A stretch of 64,000 bases of DNA, from assembly GCF_016804325.1 (NCBI RefSeq), contig NZ_CP043627.1, positions 977,001-1,041,000 on the forward strand. Direction: 5' to 3'. The notes under the pieces are model-generated. The model was not told the DNA's origin and ran no database searches. It worked only from the letters and a program-made list of their open reading frames with translations. Made by a program: the position numbers and the translations under genes. Source of the DNA: Methylobacterium aquaticum. Its GTDB lineage: Bacteria > Pseudomonadota > Alphaproteobacteria > Rhizobiales > Beijerinckiaceae. This document shows positions 36,571 to 47,650 of this stretch, piece by piece (the first letter of the stretch is position 1; each line of letters starts with the position of its first letter).

Positions 36571-37182
36571 ATGCGGCTGTTCGTCGGCCTCGGCAATCCC
36601 GGGACCCGCTACGCGGGCAACCGGCACAATATCGGCTTCATGGCGCTCGACGCGATCGCGCGCCGGCATCGTGCCGCGCCGTGGCGGCGCAAGTTCCAGG
36701 GCGACTGCACCGAGGCGGTGATCGGCAGTGAGCGCGTGCTGCTGCTCAAGCCCCTGACCTTCATGAACGAATCCGGCCGGGCGGTCGCCGAGGCGCAGCG
36801 CTTCTACAAGATCGCGCTGGACGGCGTGACGGTGTTCCACGACGAGCTCGATCTGGCTCCCGCCAAGCTCCGGGTGAAGAAGGGCGGCGGCAATGCCGGC
36901 CATAACGGCCTGCGCTCGATCACCGCGCAATGCGGCAACGAGTATTGGCGCGCCCGCCTCGGGATCGGGCATCCGGGCGACAAGGCCCTGGTCCACGCCT
37001 ACGTGCTCAACGACTTCGCCAAGGCCGAGATGCCGTGGGTCGAGGACCTGTGCGACGCGATGGCGGATGCCGCCGAGCTGCTCGCCTCGGGCGAGGATGC
37101 CCGCTTCCAGAACAAGGTCCACGTCGCCATGGCCGGACGCGGCTGGGACGAGGTGAAGCGCGTCGGCGAGAAGCCGGCCTGA
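36571..37182 (+). CDS. pth: Peptidyl-tRNA hydrolase
   Basis: Protein of 203 residues that recycles tRNA from peptidyl-tRNA released by stalled ribosomes. Family motifs are intact: [20 protein letters not shown] with the catalytic His19, [33 protein letters not shown] (catalytic Asp) and GHNGLRS. ATG 36571 is the family start; a GTG at 36559 is an alternative adding four residues. The C-terminus is about 10 residues longer than in E. coli. Confidence 0.95.
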   Translation: MRLFVGLGNPGTRYAGNRHNIGFMALDAIARRHRAAPWRRKFQGDCTEAVIGSERVLLLKPLTFMNESGRAVAEAQRFYKIALDGVTVFHDELDLAPAKLRVKKGGGNAGHNGLRSITAQCGNEYWRARLGIGHPGDKALVHAYVLNDFAKAEMPWVEDLCDAMADAAELLASGEDARFQNKVHVAMAGRGWDEVKRVGEKPA

Positions 37183-37261
37183 TTCCGACACCCTCCACAC
37201 TGCAACGACGACGCGCTATGGCTGCGGGCCGGCGGTCTCCTGACTCGAACGGAACGATCTG

Positions 37262-38359
37262 ATGGGCTTCAAATGCGGCATCGTCGGCCTGCCGAACGTC
37301 GGCAAGTCGACGCTCTTCAACGCGCTGACGCAGACCGCGGCGGCGCAGGCGGCGAACTATCCGTTCTGCACCATCGAGCCGAATGTCGGCGAGGTGGGGG
37401 TGCCGGATAGCCGGCTCGACGACCTCGCCCGGATCGCCTCCTCGAAGGAGATCATCCCGACCCGCCTGACCTTCGTCGACATCGCCGGCCTGGTTCGCGG
37501 CGCCTCGAAGGGGGAGGGCCTCGGCAACCAGTTCCTCGCCAACATCCGCGAGGTCGACGCCATCGCCCACGTCGTGCGCTGCTTCGAGGACGGGGACGTC
37601 ACCCACGTCGAGGGCAAGGTCGACCCGATCGCCGATATCGAGACGATCGAGACCGAGCTGATGCTGGCCGATCTCGACAGCCTCGAGAAGCGCCTCACCG
37701 CGCTCGAGAAGAAGGCCAAGGGCGCCGACAAGGAGGCCAAGGAAACCCTCGACCTCGTCCAGCGCGCCCTGCCGCTCCTGCGCGACGGCAAGCCGGCCCG
37801 GCTCGTCGAGCGCAAGGCCGACGAGGAGCGCCTGTTCTCCCAGCTCGGCCTGATGACGGCCAAGCCCGTGCTCTACGTCTGCAACGTCGAGGAGGGCTCG
37901 GCCGATTCGGGCAACGCCCACTCGGCCGCCGTCTTCGCCCGCGCGAAGGAGGAAGGCGCCAAGGCGGTGGTCGTCTCGGCCAAGATCGAGAGCGAGATCG
38001 CGGTGCTGCCGCCGGCCGACCAGGTCGAGTACCTGGAGGCGGTCGGCCTCGCCGAGCCGGGCCTGAACCGGGTGATCCGCGCCGGCTACGAGTTGCTCGG
38101 CCTCATCACCTACTTCACCGTGGGCCCGAAGGAGGCCCGGGCCTGGACCATCACCAAGGGCACCCGGGCGCCGGCCGCCGCCGGCGTGATCCACACCGAC
38201 TTCGAGAAGGGCTTCATCCGGGCCGAGACCATCGCCTATGCCGATTACACGGCGCTGAAGGGCGAGGCCGGGGCGCGCGAGGCCGGCAAGCTGCGCCTCG
38301 AGGGCAAGGAGTACCTGGTGCAGGACGGCGACGTGCTGCATTTCCGCTTCGCCAACTGA
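37262..38359 (+). CDS. ychF: Redox-regulated ATPase YchF/OLA1
   Basis: Protein of 365 residues, the standard YchF length. The G1 loop is GLPNVGKSTLFNALTQ and G3 is FVDIAGLVRGASKGEGLGNQFL. The family-specific NVEEGS occupies the G4 position and explains ATP preference over GTP. The C-terminal TGS domain includes TYFTVGPKEARAWTI, FEKGFIRAETI and YLVQDGDVLHFRF. It is a ribosome-associated P-loop ATPase implicated in translation and stress. It follows pth by 79 bases. Confidence 0.96.
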   Translation: MGFKCGIVGLPNVGKSTLFNALTQTAAAQAANYPFCTIEPNVGEVGVPDSRLDDLARIASSKEIIPTRLTFVDIAGLVRGASKGEGLGNQFLANIREVDAIAHVVRCFEDGDVTHVEGKVDPIADIETIETELMLADLDSLEKRLTALEKKAKGADKEAKETLDLVQRALPLLRDGKPARLVERKADEERLFSQLGLMTAKPVLYVCNVEEGSADSGNAHSAAVFARAKEEGAKAVVVSAKIESEIAVLPPADQVEYLEAVGLAEPGLNRVIRAGYELLGLITYFTVGPKEARAWTITKGTRAPAAAGVIHTDFEKGFIRAETIAYADYTALKGEAGAREAGKLRLEGKEYLVQDGDVLHFRFAN

Positions 38360-38366
38360 CGCGCCG

Positions 38367-39032
38367 ATGGATCTCGTCCGGCGCCACGACTGGAACCTGA
38401 CGCCGACGCAAGCGGTGGCGCTCCAGCGTGAGCTCGCCGACGAGATCGTGGCCGACAAAGCCCTCGACCTCGACGCCGTGCGGCTCGTCGCCGGCGTCGA
38501 CGTCAGCGTGAAGAACGACCGCTCGCACGCGGCGATCGTGGTCGCGACCTATCCGGATTTCCGGGTGGTCGAGACGGTGACGGCGCTGATGCCGACGCCG
38601 TTTCCCTACGTGCCGGGCCTGCTGAGCTTCCGCGAGGGCCCGGTGCTGGAGGAGGCGTTCGGACGCCTGGAGGCCGAACCGGACGTGTTCCTGTTCGACG
38701 GCATGGGCATCGCGCATCCGCGCCGCATCGGCATCGCCAGCCATCTGGGCCTGTGGCTCCAGCGCCCGACGATCGGCGTCGGCAAGACCCGGCTCTGCGG
38801 CCGCTATGCGCCGCTCGCCGAGGAGAAGGGCGCCCACCAGCCGCTGGTCGACAAGGGCGAGACGATCGGCGCAGTCGTGCGCACCCGCACGGGGAAGCAC
38901 CCGCTCTTCATCTCGCCCGGCCACCTCGCCGACATCCCGTCGAGCGTCGCCCTGGTTCTGGCCTGCGCGCCGAAATTCCGTCTGCCCGAGCCGATCCGCC
39001 TCGCCCACAAGGCCGCGGGCGCCTTCTCTTGA
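38367..39032 (+). CDS. nfi: Endonuclease V (deoxyinosine 3'-endonuclease)
   Basis: Protein of 221 residues that nicks DNA one base 3' to deoxyinosine for repair of deaminated adenine. Predicted metal ligands are Asp45 (VAGVDVSVK), Glu90 (LLSFREGPV) and Asp111 (LFDGMGIAHPRR); the PYVPG wedge motif is present (FPYVPGLLSF). It starts 7 bases after ychF and is probably cotranscribed. Confidence 0.94.
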   Translation: MDLVRRHDWNLTPTQAVALQRELADEIVADKALDLDAVRLVAGVDVSVKNDRSHAAIVVATYPDFRVVETVTALMPTPFPYVPGLLSFREGPVLEEAFGRLEAEPDVFLFDGMGIAHPRRIGIASHLGLWLQRPTIGVGKTRLCGRYAPLAEEKGAHQPLVDKGETIGAVVRTRTGKHPLFISPGHLADIPSSVALVLACAPKFRLPEPIRLAHKAAGAFS

Positions 39033-39103
39033 GGCCGCAGCGCTTTCGCGTCGGACCTTCGCCGTGCTAGCCCGGCCGCCCGCAAACGTGCCGGACTTCG
39101 CCG

Positions 39104-40102
39104 ATGCCCCGCTACTGCTTCGAGGATCTCACGCCCGGGTTCCGGCTCGATTTCGGGCCGCTGGCGGTGAGCCGCGACGACATCGTGGGCTTTGCCCGCG
39201 AGTTCGATCCGCAATCCTTCCACACCGACGAGGCGGCGGCCCGTGAGAGCTTCGTCGGCGGGCTGATCGCCTCGGGCTGGCATACCTGCGCGCTCGGCAT
39301 GCGGCTGGTCGCCGACGGCTTCATCCTGCAATCGAGCTCGATGGGCTCGCCCGGCATCGAGGAGGTGCGCTGGCTGCGTCCGGTCCGGCCGGGCGATGAA
39401 CTGTCGATGCAGATGAGCGTCACCGAGAGCCGGCCGTCGGGCAGCAAGCCCGACCGCGGCTTCGTGCGCTTCCTGCTCACGATCGCCAACGGCGCCGGCC
39501 AGCCGGTGATGACCCAGGATTTTTGGGCGATGTTCGGCAAGGCCGGCACGCCGCCCCTGCCGCCCCGTCCCCGCCCGCCGGAGGAGCCGGCCCCGGCCGT
39601 TTTGCCCGAGGGCGAGGCGCTGCCCTCGGGCTACCTCGAGGACATGCCGCTGAACCGGTCCTTCGATCTCGGCGCGCACCATTTCAGCCGCGACGACATC
39701 CTGCGGTTTGCCCGCGCCTTCGACCCGCAGCCGTTCCACGTCGACGAGGCGGCGGCCGCACAGACGCATTTCGGCGGCTTGTGCGCCTCGGGCTGGCACA
39801 CGGCGGCGGCCTGGATGAAGCGGATGGTGGCGGGCCGCGACCGCGGCCGGGCGCTGGCGATCGAGCGGGCCGAGCCGGTCGTCGAGGGCGGTCCCTCGCC
39901 GGGATTCCGCGATCTGCAATGGCTCAAGCCCGTCTATGCCGGCGACACGATCCGCTACGACGTGACCCTGACCGAGGCCCGGCCCTCGCGGACCCGGCCG
40001 GGATGGGGCGTCGTCAGCCATACGGCGACCGGCACGAACCAGCGCGGCGACCCGGTGTTCCGTTTCGCGGGGGCGTGGCTGGCGCCGAGCCGAAGTGCAT
40101 GA
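39104..40102 (+). CDS. Tandem MaoC-like (hot-dog) dehydratase
   Basis: Protein of 332 residues made of two homologous MaoC domains (about 1-148 and 180-325) joined by a Pro-rich linker. Each half has the same pattern: DDIVGFAREFDPQSFHTDEAAA...FVGGLIASGWHT in the first, DDILRFARAFDPQPFHVDEAAA...HFGGLCASGWHT in the second, followed by SPGIEEVRWLRPV and SPGFRDLQWLKPV. Such domains hydrate enoyl-CoA or related thioesters; the catalytic Asp/His pair appears in both halves. It starts 71 bases after endonuclease V. Confidence 0.88.
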   Translation: MPRYCFEDLTPGFRLDFGPLAVSRDDIVGFAREFDPQSFHTDEAAARESFVGGLIASGWHTCALGMRLVADGFILQSSSMGSPGIEEVRWLRPVRPGDELSMQMSVTESRPSGSKPDRGFVRFLLTIANGAGQPVMTQDFWAMFGKAGTPPLPPRPRPPEEPAPAVLPEGEALPSGYLEDMPLNRSFDLGAHHFSRDDILRFARAFDPQPFHVDEAAAAQTHFGGLCASGWHTAAAWMKRMVAGRDRGRALAIERAEPVVEGGPSPGFRDLQWLKPVYAGDTIRYDVTLTEARPSRTRPGWGVVSHTATGTNQRGDPVFRFAGAWLAPSRSA

Positions 40103-40263
40103 GAGGCCGGTCGAGCGGCCACGTCCGATGAAAACCGAAGACGAGGCCGGCGTATCGTGCCCACTCGTCTCACGCTGAGAGCCATGCCTTTCAAGGTGCG
40201 GCTATCGTCAATGCATCGTCGCAATGAATGAGAGTTAGTTTGACTTGATCGACAGTGTTGACG

Positions 40264-40319
40264 CCCTCCTCGTCATTCCGGGCTCCGCTTTCGCGGTCCT
40301 GGAATGACGAGGAGGGTTT
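40264..40319. repeat. REP-like perfect inverted repeat, likely bidirectional terminator
   Basis: Sixteen-base perfect arms (40264-40279 and 40301-40316, CCCTCCTCGTCATTCC and its complement) enclose CGGGCTCCGCTTTCGCGGTCC, split here as GGGCTCCGC/TTTCGCGG. A TTT follows. It lies between two converging genes. The core motif recurs in the elements at 6641-7000 and 46479-46618. Confidence 0.75.
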
Positions 40320-40400
40320 GAGATCCATGAAGACCAGTCTGATTTGCTCTGACGGGGTGTCGTTCCAGCGGGCCGGGTCGGCTCACGCCCGCCCGCTTCC

Positions 40401-42524
40401 TCACCACCACCCGCGCCGGATCGCCCCGGTCTCGCCGAAATAATCCGGCGCCGGCTGCACCACGGCCGGCTCCTCGGGCACCGCCGCCGCCGTGACCGGA
40501 CGGCGCGGGGCCGGGCGATGGGCGGGCTGCTGCTGCGCGAGATCGCGGGTCGGCCGCGGATGGGCGGCTGGCGCGGTCGCGGGCGGCTTCGGGGTGGCGA
40601 CCTTCGGCTTGTGCCCGGCCTCCGGCGGCAGTGCCTCGGTCGAGAGGCCGAGCGCCACCTTCACCCGGGCGTTGATGCCGTAGAGGTCGGGCAGGCTGCG
40701 CAGGGTCCCGTTCGCATCCGCCTCCAGGGTGAAGTAGGCGAGGTGGACCGGCAGCTTCTCGGGCAGCATCACGGTGCGCTCGCCCTTGCCGATCAGGCCC
40801 TTCAGCCGCTCGGTCGGCCAGCGCGGTCCGAGCACCACCTGGGCGAAGCGGAAGGGATCGTCGACGCGCACGCAGCCGTGGCTCAGCGCCCGCTCGGAGC
40901 GGGAGAACAGGCTCCGGTTCGGCGTGTCGTGCAGGTAGACCGCGTGATCGTTGGGGAACATGAACTTGATGAAGCCGAGCGCGTTGCGCTCGCCCGGCGG
41001 CTGCCGGATGGCGATGCCGTTGCCGCGCTTGACCACCTGGTAGCCGAGGCGGGCGGCGTAGTTCGGGTCGCGGGCCAGCCCCGGCAGGAACTGGCTCTTC
41101 AGGATCGAGGGCGGCACCGTCCAGGACGGGTTGACCACCGCGTAGGTCATCTCGCCGGAGAAGATCGGGGTCGGCGAATCGGGCTTGCCGACGATCGTGC
41201 GGGCCTCGTCGAGGACGCGGCCGTCGCGGATCACCCGTACCTTGAATTCGGGAATGTTGACGAAGACGTGGGTGCGGCCGAGATCGGCCGGCAGCCAGCG
41301 CCAGCGCTCCATGTTGGCGAGGAGGTCGGCCTCCTGCCGGTCGGGGGCGGGACCCGCGAGCGCCGCCACGGTCGCCGGATCGAGCACGCCGCTCGCCTTC
41401 ATGCCGCGCTGGCGCTGGAAGCTCGCCACCGCCGTCGCCACGCCCTCGTCATAGGCCGTGGCGTCCTGCGCGCCGCTCAGGCCGAACCGGGCGCGGATCA
41501 GCGGCACCCGGGCGTCGCGCATCCCGGTCTTCAGCGCCGGGCCCTTCGGCAGGCGCACCATTGGCACGGCACGGTTCGGCTGCTGGGCGCGCAACGAGGC
41601 GAGCTTCGCCTTGAGGGCGAGGTAGCCGGGCTGCCCCGGATTGTAGGCCTGGAGCTGGGCGCCGGCATTCGCGCCCGCCGGGGTGAGGCGGGTGAGCACC
41701 GCATCGGCGGCGGGCAGGTCGAGCTTCGGGGTGATGAAGCGCGACAGGCGCGAGGGCTCGAGCCGGCCGCCGCGGGCGTCGCGGGCATAGAGCACGGCCG
41801 CCGCCGAGAGCTTCAGGTCGGCCTCGGCCCGGTCGGCCGGCTTGGCGTGGGGCGGGTCGAGGAGCGGGATCGGATAGGCGAGGGGATCGAGCCCGTCCTC
41901 GCCCGCCGCCTGGAGCCGGGCGATCACCGCCTTGGCGGCGTCGGACCAGCCGGAATCGGTGAGCCAGACCGACTTGAACGCGCCGAGCGCGTAGAAGGCC
42001 TGCATCGCCTCGCGCTGCTTGGCGTTCAGGCGGCGGATCAGGCTGAAGCTCGGATCGGCGAGGCGCGCGGCCACAACCTCGGCCACCGGGTCGCCGGGGG
42101 CGGGCGGGGGCAGGGCGGGTGCCGTGGCTTCGGTCGGGACGGGAGCGGCGTCGGCCGGCGCCGTCGTGCCGGGCAGGGACGCGGGCTGGGCCGGAGCGGT
42201 CTCCGCCGGGACGGGCATCGGCTCGGTCGAGACCGACGCCGCCTTCGGCGCGTCGCCCGGCTTTGCCGTGTCGCCGGACTTTGCCGTGTCGCCGGACTTG
42301 CCGTCGACAGCGGGTGTCGAAGCCTCCGGCTTCGGGGCCTCGGCGATGGGCTTTGCCGCGTCCGGGATCGTGGTGATCGCCGGCGGCGTTGCGGTCACGC
42401 CTGCGACCGGCCCCGGGGCGACGCCCTCGGCCCGCGCCCCCGGCAGGCCGGATTGCGCCGCCAGCAGCACCGCGAGGGTCGCTGCCGCGCCCGCATTCCG
42501 CCCGGTCCTGCGCCTGGGAGCCAT
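40401..42524 (-). CDS. Periplasmic L,D-transpeptidase (YcbB-type)
   Basis: Protein of 707 residues. A signal peptide (about 1-32) is followed by a long Pro/Ala/Thr linker with KSGDTA repeats, a scaffold region (about 160-330), a peptidoglycan-binding domain (about 340-395, TAYDEGVATAVASFQRQRGM) and the YkuD catalytic domain with HDTPNRSLFSRSERALSHGC continuing VRVDDP, where His and Cys are catalytic. It would make 3-3 cross-links in peptidoglycan. ATG 42524 has GAGGAGAGG upstream. A Pro/His-rich tail follows the catalytic domain. Confidence 0.92.
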   Translation of the reverse strand: MAPRRRTGRNAGAAATLAVLLAAQSGLPGARAEGVAPGPVAGVTATPPAITTIPDAAKPIAEAPKPEASTPAVDGKSGDTAKSGDTAKPGDAPKAASVSTEPMPVPAETAPAQPASLPGTTAPADAAPVPTEATAPALPPPAPGDPVAEVVAARLADPSFSLIRRLNAKQREAMQAFYALGAFKSVWLTDSGWSDAAKAVIARLQAAGEDGLDPLAYPIPLLDPPHAKPADRAEADLKLSAAAVLYARDARGGRLEPSRLSRFITPKLDLPAADAVLTRLTPAGANAGAQLQAYNPGQPGYLALKAKLASLRAQQPNRAVPMVRLPKGPALKTGMRDARVPLIRARFGLSGAQDATAYDEGVATAVASFQRQRGMKASGVLDPATVAALAGPAPDRQEADLLANMERWRWLPADLGRTHVFVNIPEFKVRVIRDGRVLDEARTIVGKPDSPTPIFSGEMTYAVVNPSWTVPPSILKSQFLPGLARDPNYAARLGYQVVKRGNGIAIRQPPGERNALGFIKFMFPNDHAVYLHDTPNRSLFSRSERALSHGCVRVDDPFRFAQVVLGPRWPTERLKGLIGKGERTVMLPEKLPVHLAYFTLEADANGTLRSLPDLYGINARVKVALGLSTEALPPEAGHKPKVATPKPPATAPAAHPRPTRDLAQQQPAHRPAPRRPVTAAAVPEEPAVVQPAPDYFGETGAIRRGWW
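42253..42306 (-). repeat. 18-bp in-frame tandem repeat in the transpeptidase linker
   Basis: About three 18-base units (42253-42270, 42271-42288 and a degenerate third to 42306) encode GDTAKS/P-type hexapeptides in the disordered linker after the signal peptide. Confidence 0.7.
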
Positions 42525-42706
42525 GGTCCTCTCCTCGAAGCCGCGGCCATCACGAGCGGCCACGCTGGTCAATCTAGATCAGTAAACACGTCGGCGCAGG
42601 CCGTGCCATCGCACGGCAGCCACACCCCGACGACATGCAACCCTGGGCGTTCGCCGCGTGTCGCAACGCACCGCGAACGTGGTCGGGTCGCAAAACCCGG
42701 ATCGGC

Positions 42707-42745
42707 AACCGCATTCCGGGCTCAAAGCCCGTCAAATGCGGTTTT
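42707..42745. repeat. Nested inverted repeat
   Basis: The nine-base outer arms AACCGCATT (42707-42715) and AATGCGGTT (42735-42743) enclose a second palindrome, CGGGCT-CA-AAGCCCG. TTTT follows on the plus strand (42742-42745). It lies between two minus-strand genes and could end the regulator transcript or act on the transpeptidase promoter; the T run is oriented for plus-strand transcription. Confidence 0.6.
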
Positions 42746-42776
42746 CTTCTGACGGGACCGCGCGCGGACGCGAAGA

Positions 42777-44264
<1,488 letters not shown>

Positions 44265-44539
44265 CTGTTCTCCTCAGGCAGGACCGGGGCCGTGGAGCAC
44301 CGCCCGCGAAGCCTGGCGTGTCCGGCGGCCCGGGCGAGCCGTCCGCGAATCACGCGGCTGTTTCGTTTCGAGCCGTATGCTGCGGCACAACCGTAAAGTC
44401 GCTCTTAACGCCAACGGGAGGTTACCGGGCGAAAGCCTTCGAGGGGCCTTGCGCCGCAATCGTGGCGGGCTCGGTTGATCGCAGGGCCCCGGGACCGATA
44501 TGTCCCCCGCACCGTTTTCCCCCGAGAGGAACATCGTCC

Positions 44540-46408
44540 ATGCCGCTGAGTGCCGCCGCGCCGTCGGACAGCGCCCTGAGCACCGCGAAGGCCACGGCCC
44601 GCGCCGTCGATCTCGGGCCGCTCCCGGAATGGGACCTGTCGGACCTGTATGCCGGCCTCGACGACCCGGCCTTCGCCGCCGATCTCGACCGCGCCGAGGC
44701 CGAGTGCCGGAGCTTCGCCGAGAGCTATCGCGGCCGCGTCCGGGACCTCGTCGCCGGCGAGGGCGCGTCCGACAGGCTCGGCACCGCGGTCGCCGCCTAC
44801 GAGGCGATCGAGGACCGTCTCGGCCGGCTGATGTCCTATGCCGGCCTGGTCTATTCCGGCGACACCACCGATCCCGCCCGCGCCAAGTTCTACGGCGACA
44901 CCCAGGAGCGCCTGACCACCGCGTCGAGCGACCTTCTGTTCTTCACCCTCGAGCTCAACCGGGTCGAGGACGCGCTGATCGACGCGGCCGCCGCCCACCC
45001 GCCGCTCGCCCGCTACCGCCCCTGGCTCGAGGACATCCGCCGCGAGAAGCCGCACCAGCTGAGCGACGAGACCGAGAAGCTCTTCCTCGAGAAGTCGGTG
45101 ACCGGGCGCGCCGCCTGGAACCGGCTGTTCGACGAGACCATCGCCTCCTTGCGCTTCCCCCTGCGGGGCGAGGAGCTGACGCTGGAGCCGACCCTCAACA
45201 AGCTCCAGGACCCGGACGAGACCGTGCGCCGGGACGCGGCCGGCGCGCTGAGCAGCGTGTTCCGGTCGAACCTGCGGGTATTCACGCTGATCACCAACAC
45301 GCTCGCCAAGGACAAGGAGATCTCCGACCGCTGGCGCGGCTTCTCCGACGTGTCGGATGCCCGCCACCTCGCCAACCGGGTCGAGCGCGACACCGTCGAG
45401 GCCCTGGTCGCCGCCGTGCAGGCGGCCTATCCGCGCCTGTCCCACCGCTACTACACGCTGAAGGGGCGGTGGTTCGGCCGGGACGACCTCGCCTATTGGG
45501 ACCGCAACGCGCCGCTGCCGAAGGTGGAGCAGCGCACGATCCCCTGGGCCGAGGCGCGCGAGACCGTGCTGTCGGCCTACGGCGCCTTCTCGCCGAAGAT
45601 GGCCGAGATCGCCCGGCGCTTCTTCGACGGCGGCTGGATCGACGCGCCGGTGCGGCCCGGCAAGGCGCCGGGCGCCTTCGCCCACCCGACCGTGCCCTCG
45701 GCCCACCCGTTCGTGCTGGTCAACTACCAGGGCAAGCCGCGGGACGTGATGACGCTCGCCCACGAGCTCGGCCACGGCGTGCATCAGGTGCTGGCGGGCC
45801 ATAACGGCGCGCTCATGGCGCCGACGCCGCTGACGCTCGCCGAGACCGCCAGCGTGTTCGGCGAGATGCTGACCTTCCGCCGCGTCTTGGAGGCCACCAC
45901 CGACCCGGTCCAGCGCCGGGCGATGCTGGCCGCCAAGGTCGAGGACATGATCAACACGGTGGTGCGCCAGATCGCGTTCTACAGCTTCGAGCGCAAGGTC
46001 CACCTCGCCCGCCGCGAGGGCGAGCTGACCGCCGACACGATCAACGCCCTGTGGATGTCGGTGCAGGCGGAGAGCCTGGGGCCGGCGATCCGGCTCGACG
46101 AGGGCTACGAGCCGTACTGGGCCTATATCCCGCATTTCATCCACTCGCCGTTCTACGTCTACGCCTACGCCTTCGGCGATTGCCTGGTGAACTCGCTCTA
46201 CGGCGTCTACCAGCGGGCGAGCGGCGACCCGGCGGCGGAACAGGCCTTCGTCGAGCACTACTTCGCGCTGCTCGCGGCCGGCGGCAGCCAGCCCTACGGC
46301 GAGTTGCTGGCGCCGTTCGGGCTGGATGCCCGCGACCCGGCCTTCTGGCAGATCGGCCTGTCGATGATCGAGGGGATGATCGCGGAACTGGAGGCGATGG
46401 AGGCGTGA
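44540..46408 (+). CDS. pepF: Oligoendopeptidase F (M3 family)
   Basis: Cytoplasmic zinc metallopeptidase of 622 residues. The zinc motif is His408-Glu409-Leu-Gly-His412 (MTLAHELGHGVHQVL), with the downstream third ligand region TASVFGEML. N-terminal helical segments (LPEWDLSDLYAG, SYAGLVYSGDT, HQLSDETEKLFLEKS) match PepF. It degrades oligopeptides of about 7-17 residues. ATG 44540 is chosen as the first start giving PepF-like sequence; GAGAGGAA lies upstream. It converges on the EamA gene across a repeat. Confidence 0.94.
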   Translation: MPLSAAAPSDSALSTAKATARAVDLGPLPEWDLSDLYAGLDDPAFAADLDRAEAECRSFAESYRGRVRDLVAGEGASDRLGTAVAAYEAIEDRLGRLMSYAGLVYSGDTTDPARAKFYGDTQERLTTASSDLLFFTLELNRVEDALIDAAAAHPPLARYRPWLEDIRREKPHQLSDETEKLFLEKSVTGRAAWNRLFDETIASLRFPLRGEELTLEPTLNKLQDPDETVRRDAAGALSSVFRSNLRVFTLITNTLAKDKEISDRWRGFSDVSDARHLANRVERDTVEALVAAVQAAYPRLSHRYYTLKGRWFGRDDLAYWDRNAPLPKVEQRTIPWAEARETVLSAYGAFSPKMAEIARRFFDGGWIDAPVRPGKAPGAFAHPTVPSAHPFVLVNYQGKPRDVMTLAHELGHGVHQVLAGHNGALMAPTPLTLAETASVFGEMLTFRRVLEATTDPVQRRAMLAAKVEDMINTVVRQIAFYSFERKVHLARREGELTADTINALWMSVQAESLGPAIRLDEGYEPYWAYIPHFIHSPFYVYAYAFGDCLVNSLYGVYQRASGDPAAEQAFVEHYFALLAAGGSQPYGELLAPFGLDARDPAFWQIGLSMIEGMIAELEAMEA

Positions 46409-46478
46409 GCGGTGTGTCCGGAGAGAAATATCCGGACATGGTCATTGGACACGCTCGACGAATCTGACAAGCACCTGG

Positions 46479-46618
46479 TCATTCCGGGGGGCGCGAAAGC
46501 GGAGCCCGGAATCCAGAACCTCGGGCCGATCAGGATAAAGCGGCTTGCATTCCGCGCAAGACTGCACCATCCACGGCTCTGGATCCCGGGCTCCGCTTTC
46601 GCGGCCCCGGGATGACGC
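46479..46618. repeat. REP-like long imperfect palindrome
   Basis: The left arm (from 46479, CATTCCGGGGGGCGCGAAAG) and the right arm (ending 46618, GCGGCCCCGGGATGACG) are imperfect reverse complements of about 40 bases around a middle that includes GGATAAAGCGG. This is the intact version of the element split at 6641-7000. It lies between the converging pepF and EamA genes. Confidence 0.7.
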
Positions 46619-46690
46619 GGAGGGTGGCAGATGCACCCTGGGAACCGATCGTCCGTCGAAGCACGGAACGAGAAAACAGCTCAGGCCGCC

Positions 46691-47592
46691 TCACCCCACC
46701 CTGCGCCCGAAAAACTCCGCCACCGCGATCCCGCCGAGCACCAAGGCCAGGGCCAGGGCCTCGACGAGGCCGAAGGACTCGCCCACCAGGCCCACCGCCA
46801 GGATCGCCCCGAAGACCGGCACCAGGTTGTTGAACAGGCCGGCGCGGTTCGGCCCGATCGTCTCGACCCCGCGCATGTAGGCGAGCTGCGCCACGAGCGA
46901 CGGCCCGAGCGCCGTGAAGGCGATCAGCGCCCAGCCGGGGATACCGGGCCAGAGCACTCTTCCGGCCGCCCATTCGCCGATCAGCAGCGGCACCGAGGTC
47001 GCCCAGGCGGCGATCGCCATGGCGGCGAAGAAGGCGAGGCCCGCACCGCCGGCCGCAAGGGGAGGGCGACGGTGTAGCCGGCGTAGAACAGGCAGGCGAG
47101 CAGCACCAGGAGGTCGCCGCGGTTGAAGTCGAGGGCGCGGAGCCGCGCGAGGTCGCCGTGGCTCGCCACCAGCACCACGCCGGCGAGCGTGATGACCGAC
47201 CCGACGATCTGGCCGGGCCGCACCGCGACGCCGCGGACGAGGAAGTTGAGGACGAGCACCAGGACCGGGATCGTGCCCTCGATCAGCGACAGGTTGACGG
47301 CGCTGGTCAGCGCGCCCGCCTCGTAGGTGAGCGCATTGAAGCCGGTATAGCCGACCCCGCCCATCAGCAGGATCATCGGCCAATGCGCCCACAGGGTGCG
47401 CCGATGCGCCCAGGTCTCGCGCCCGGCGATCAGCGCGATGGCGGTGAGCGCGATCGACCAGCGCAGGGCGACGAGGGCCTGCGGCGAGACGAGGCCGACC
47501 GCGACCTTGCTCGCCACTGCGTTGCCGGCCCAGAGGAACGTCGCGAAGGCGAGCAGCGCGTAGGCGGCCGCGGCCGAATGGCCGTGTTTCAC
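46691..47592 (-). pseudogene. EamA family transporter with one-base frameshift
   Basis: Ten-helix drug/metabolite transporter, read in two frames. Frame one runs from MKHGHSAAAAYALLAFATFLWAG (start 47592) to CLFYAGYTVALP. Frame two continues GGAGLAFFAAMAIAAWATSV to the stop at 46691. Both EamA repeats are complete. Adding one base to the GGGG at 47059-47062 (CCCC on the coding strand) joins them as YTVALPLAAGGAGLAFF. It is either a sequencing error in a working gene or a recent null mutation. The substrate is unknown. Confidence 0.8.
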
Positions 47593-47650
47593 GCGAGGTC
47601 TTTCAGAAACGGTTCGACCTGCACAAGCAGCGTCGCTGGAGTTTTCGTCC

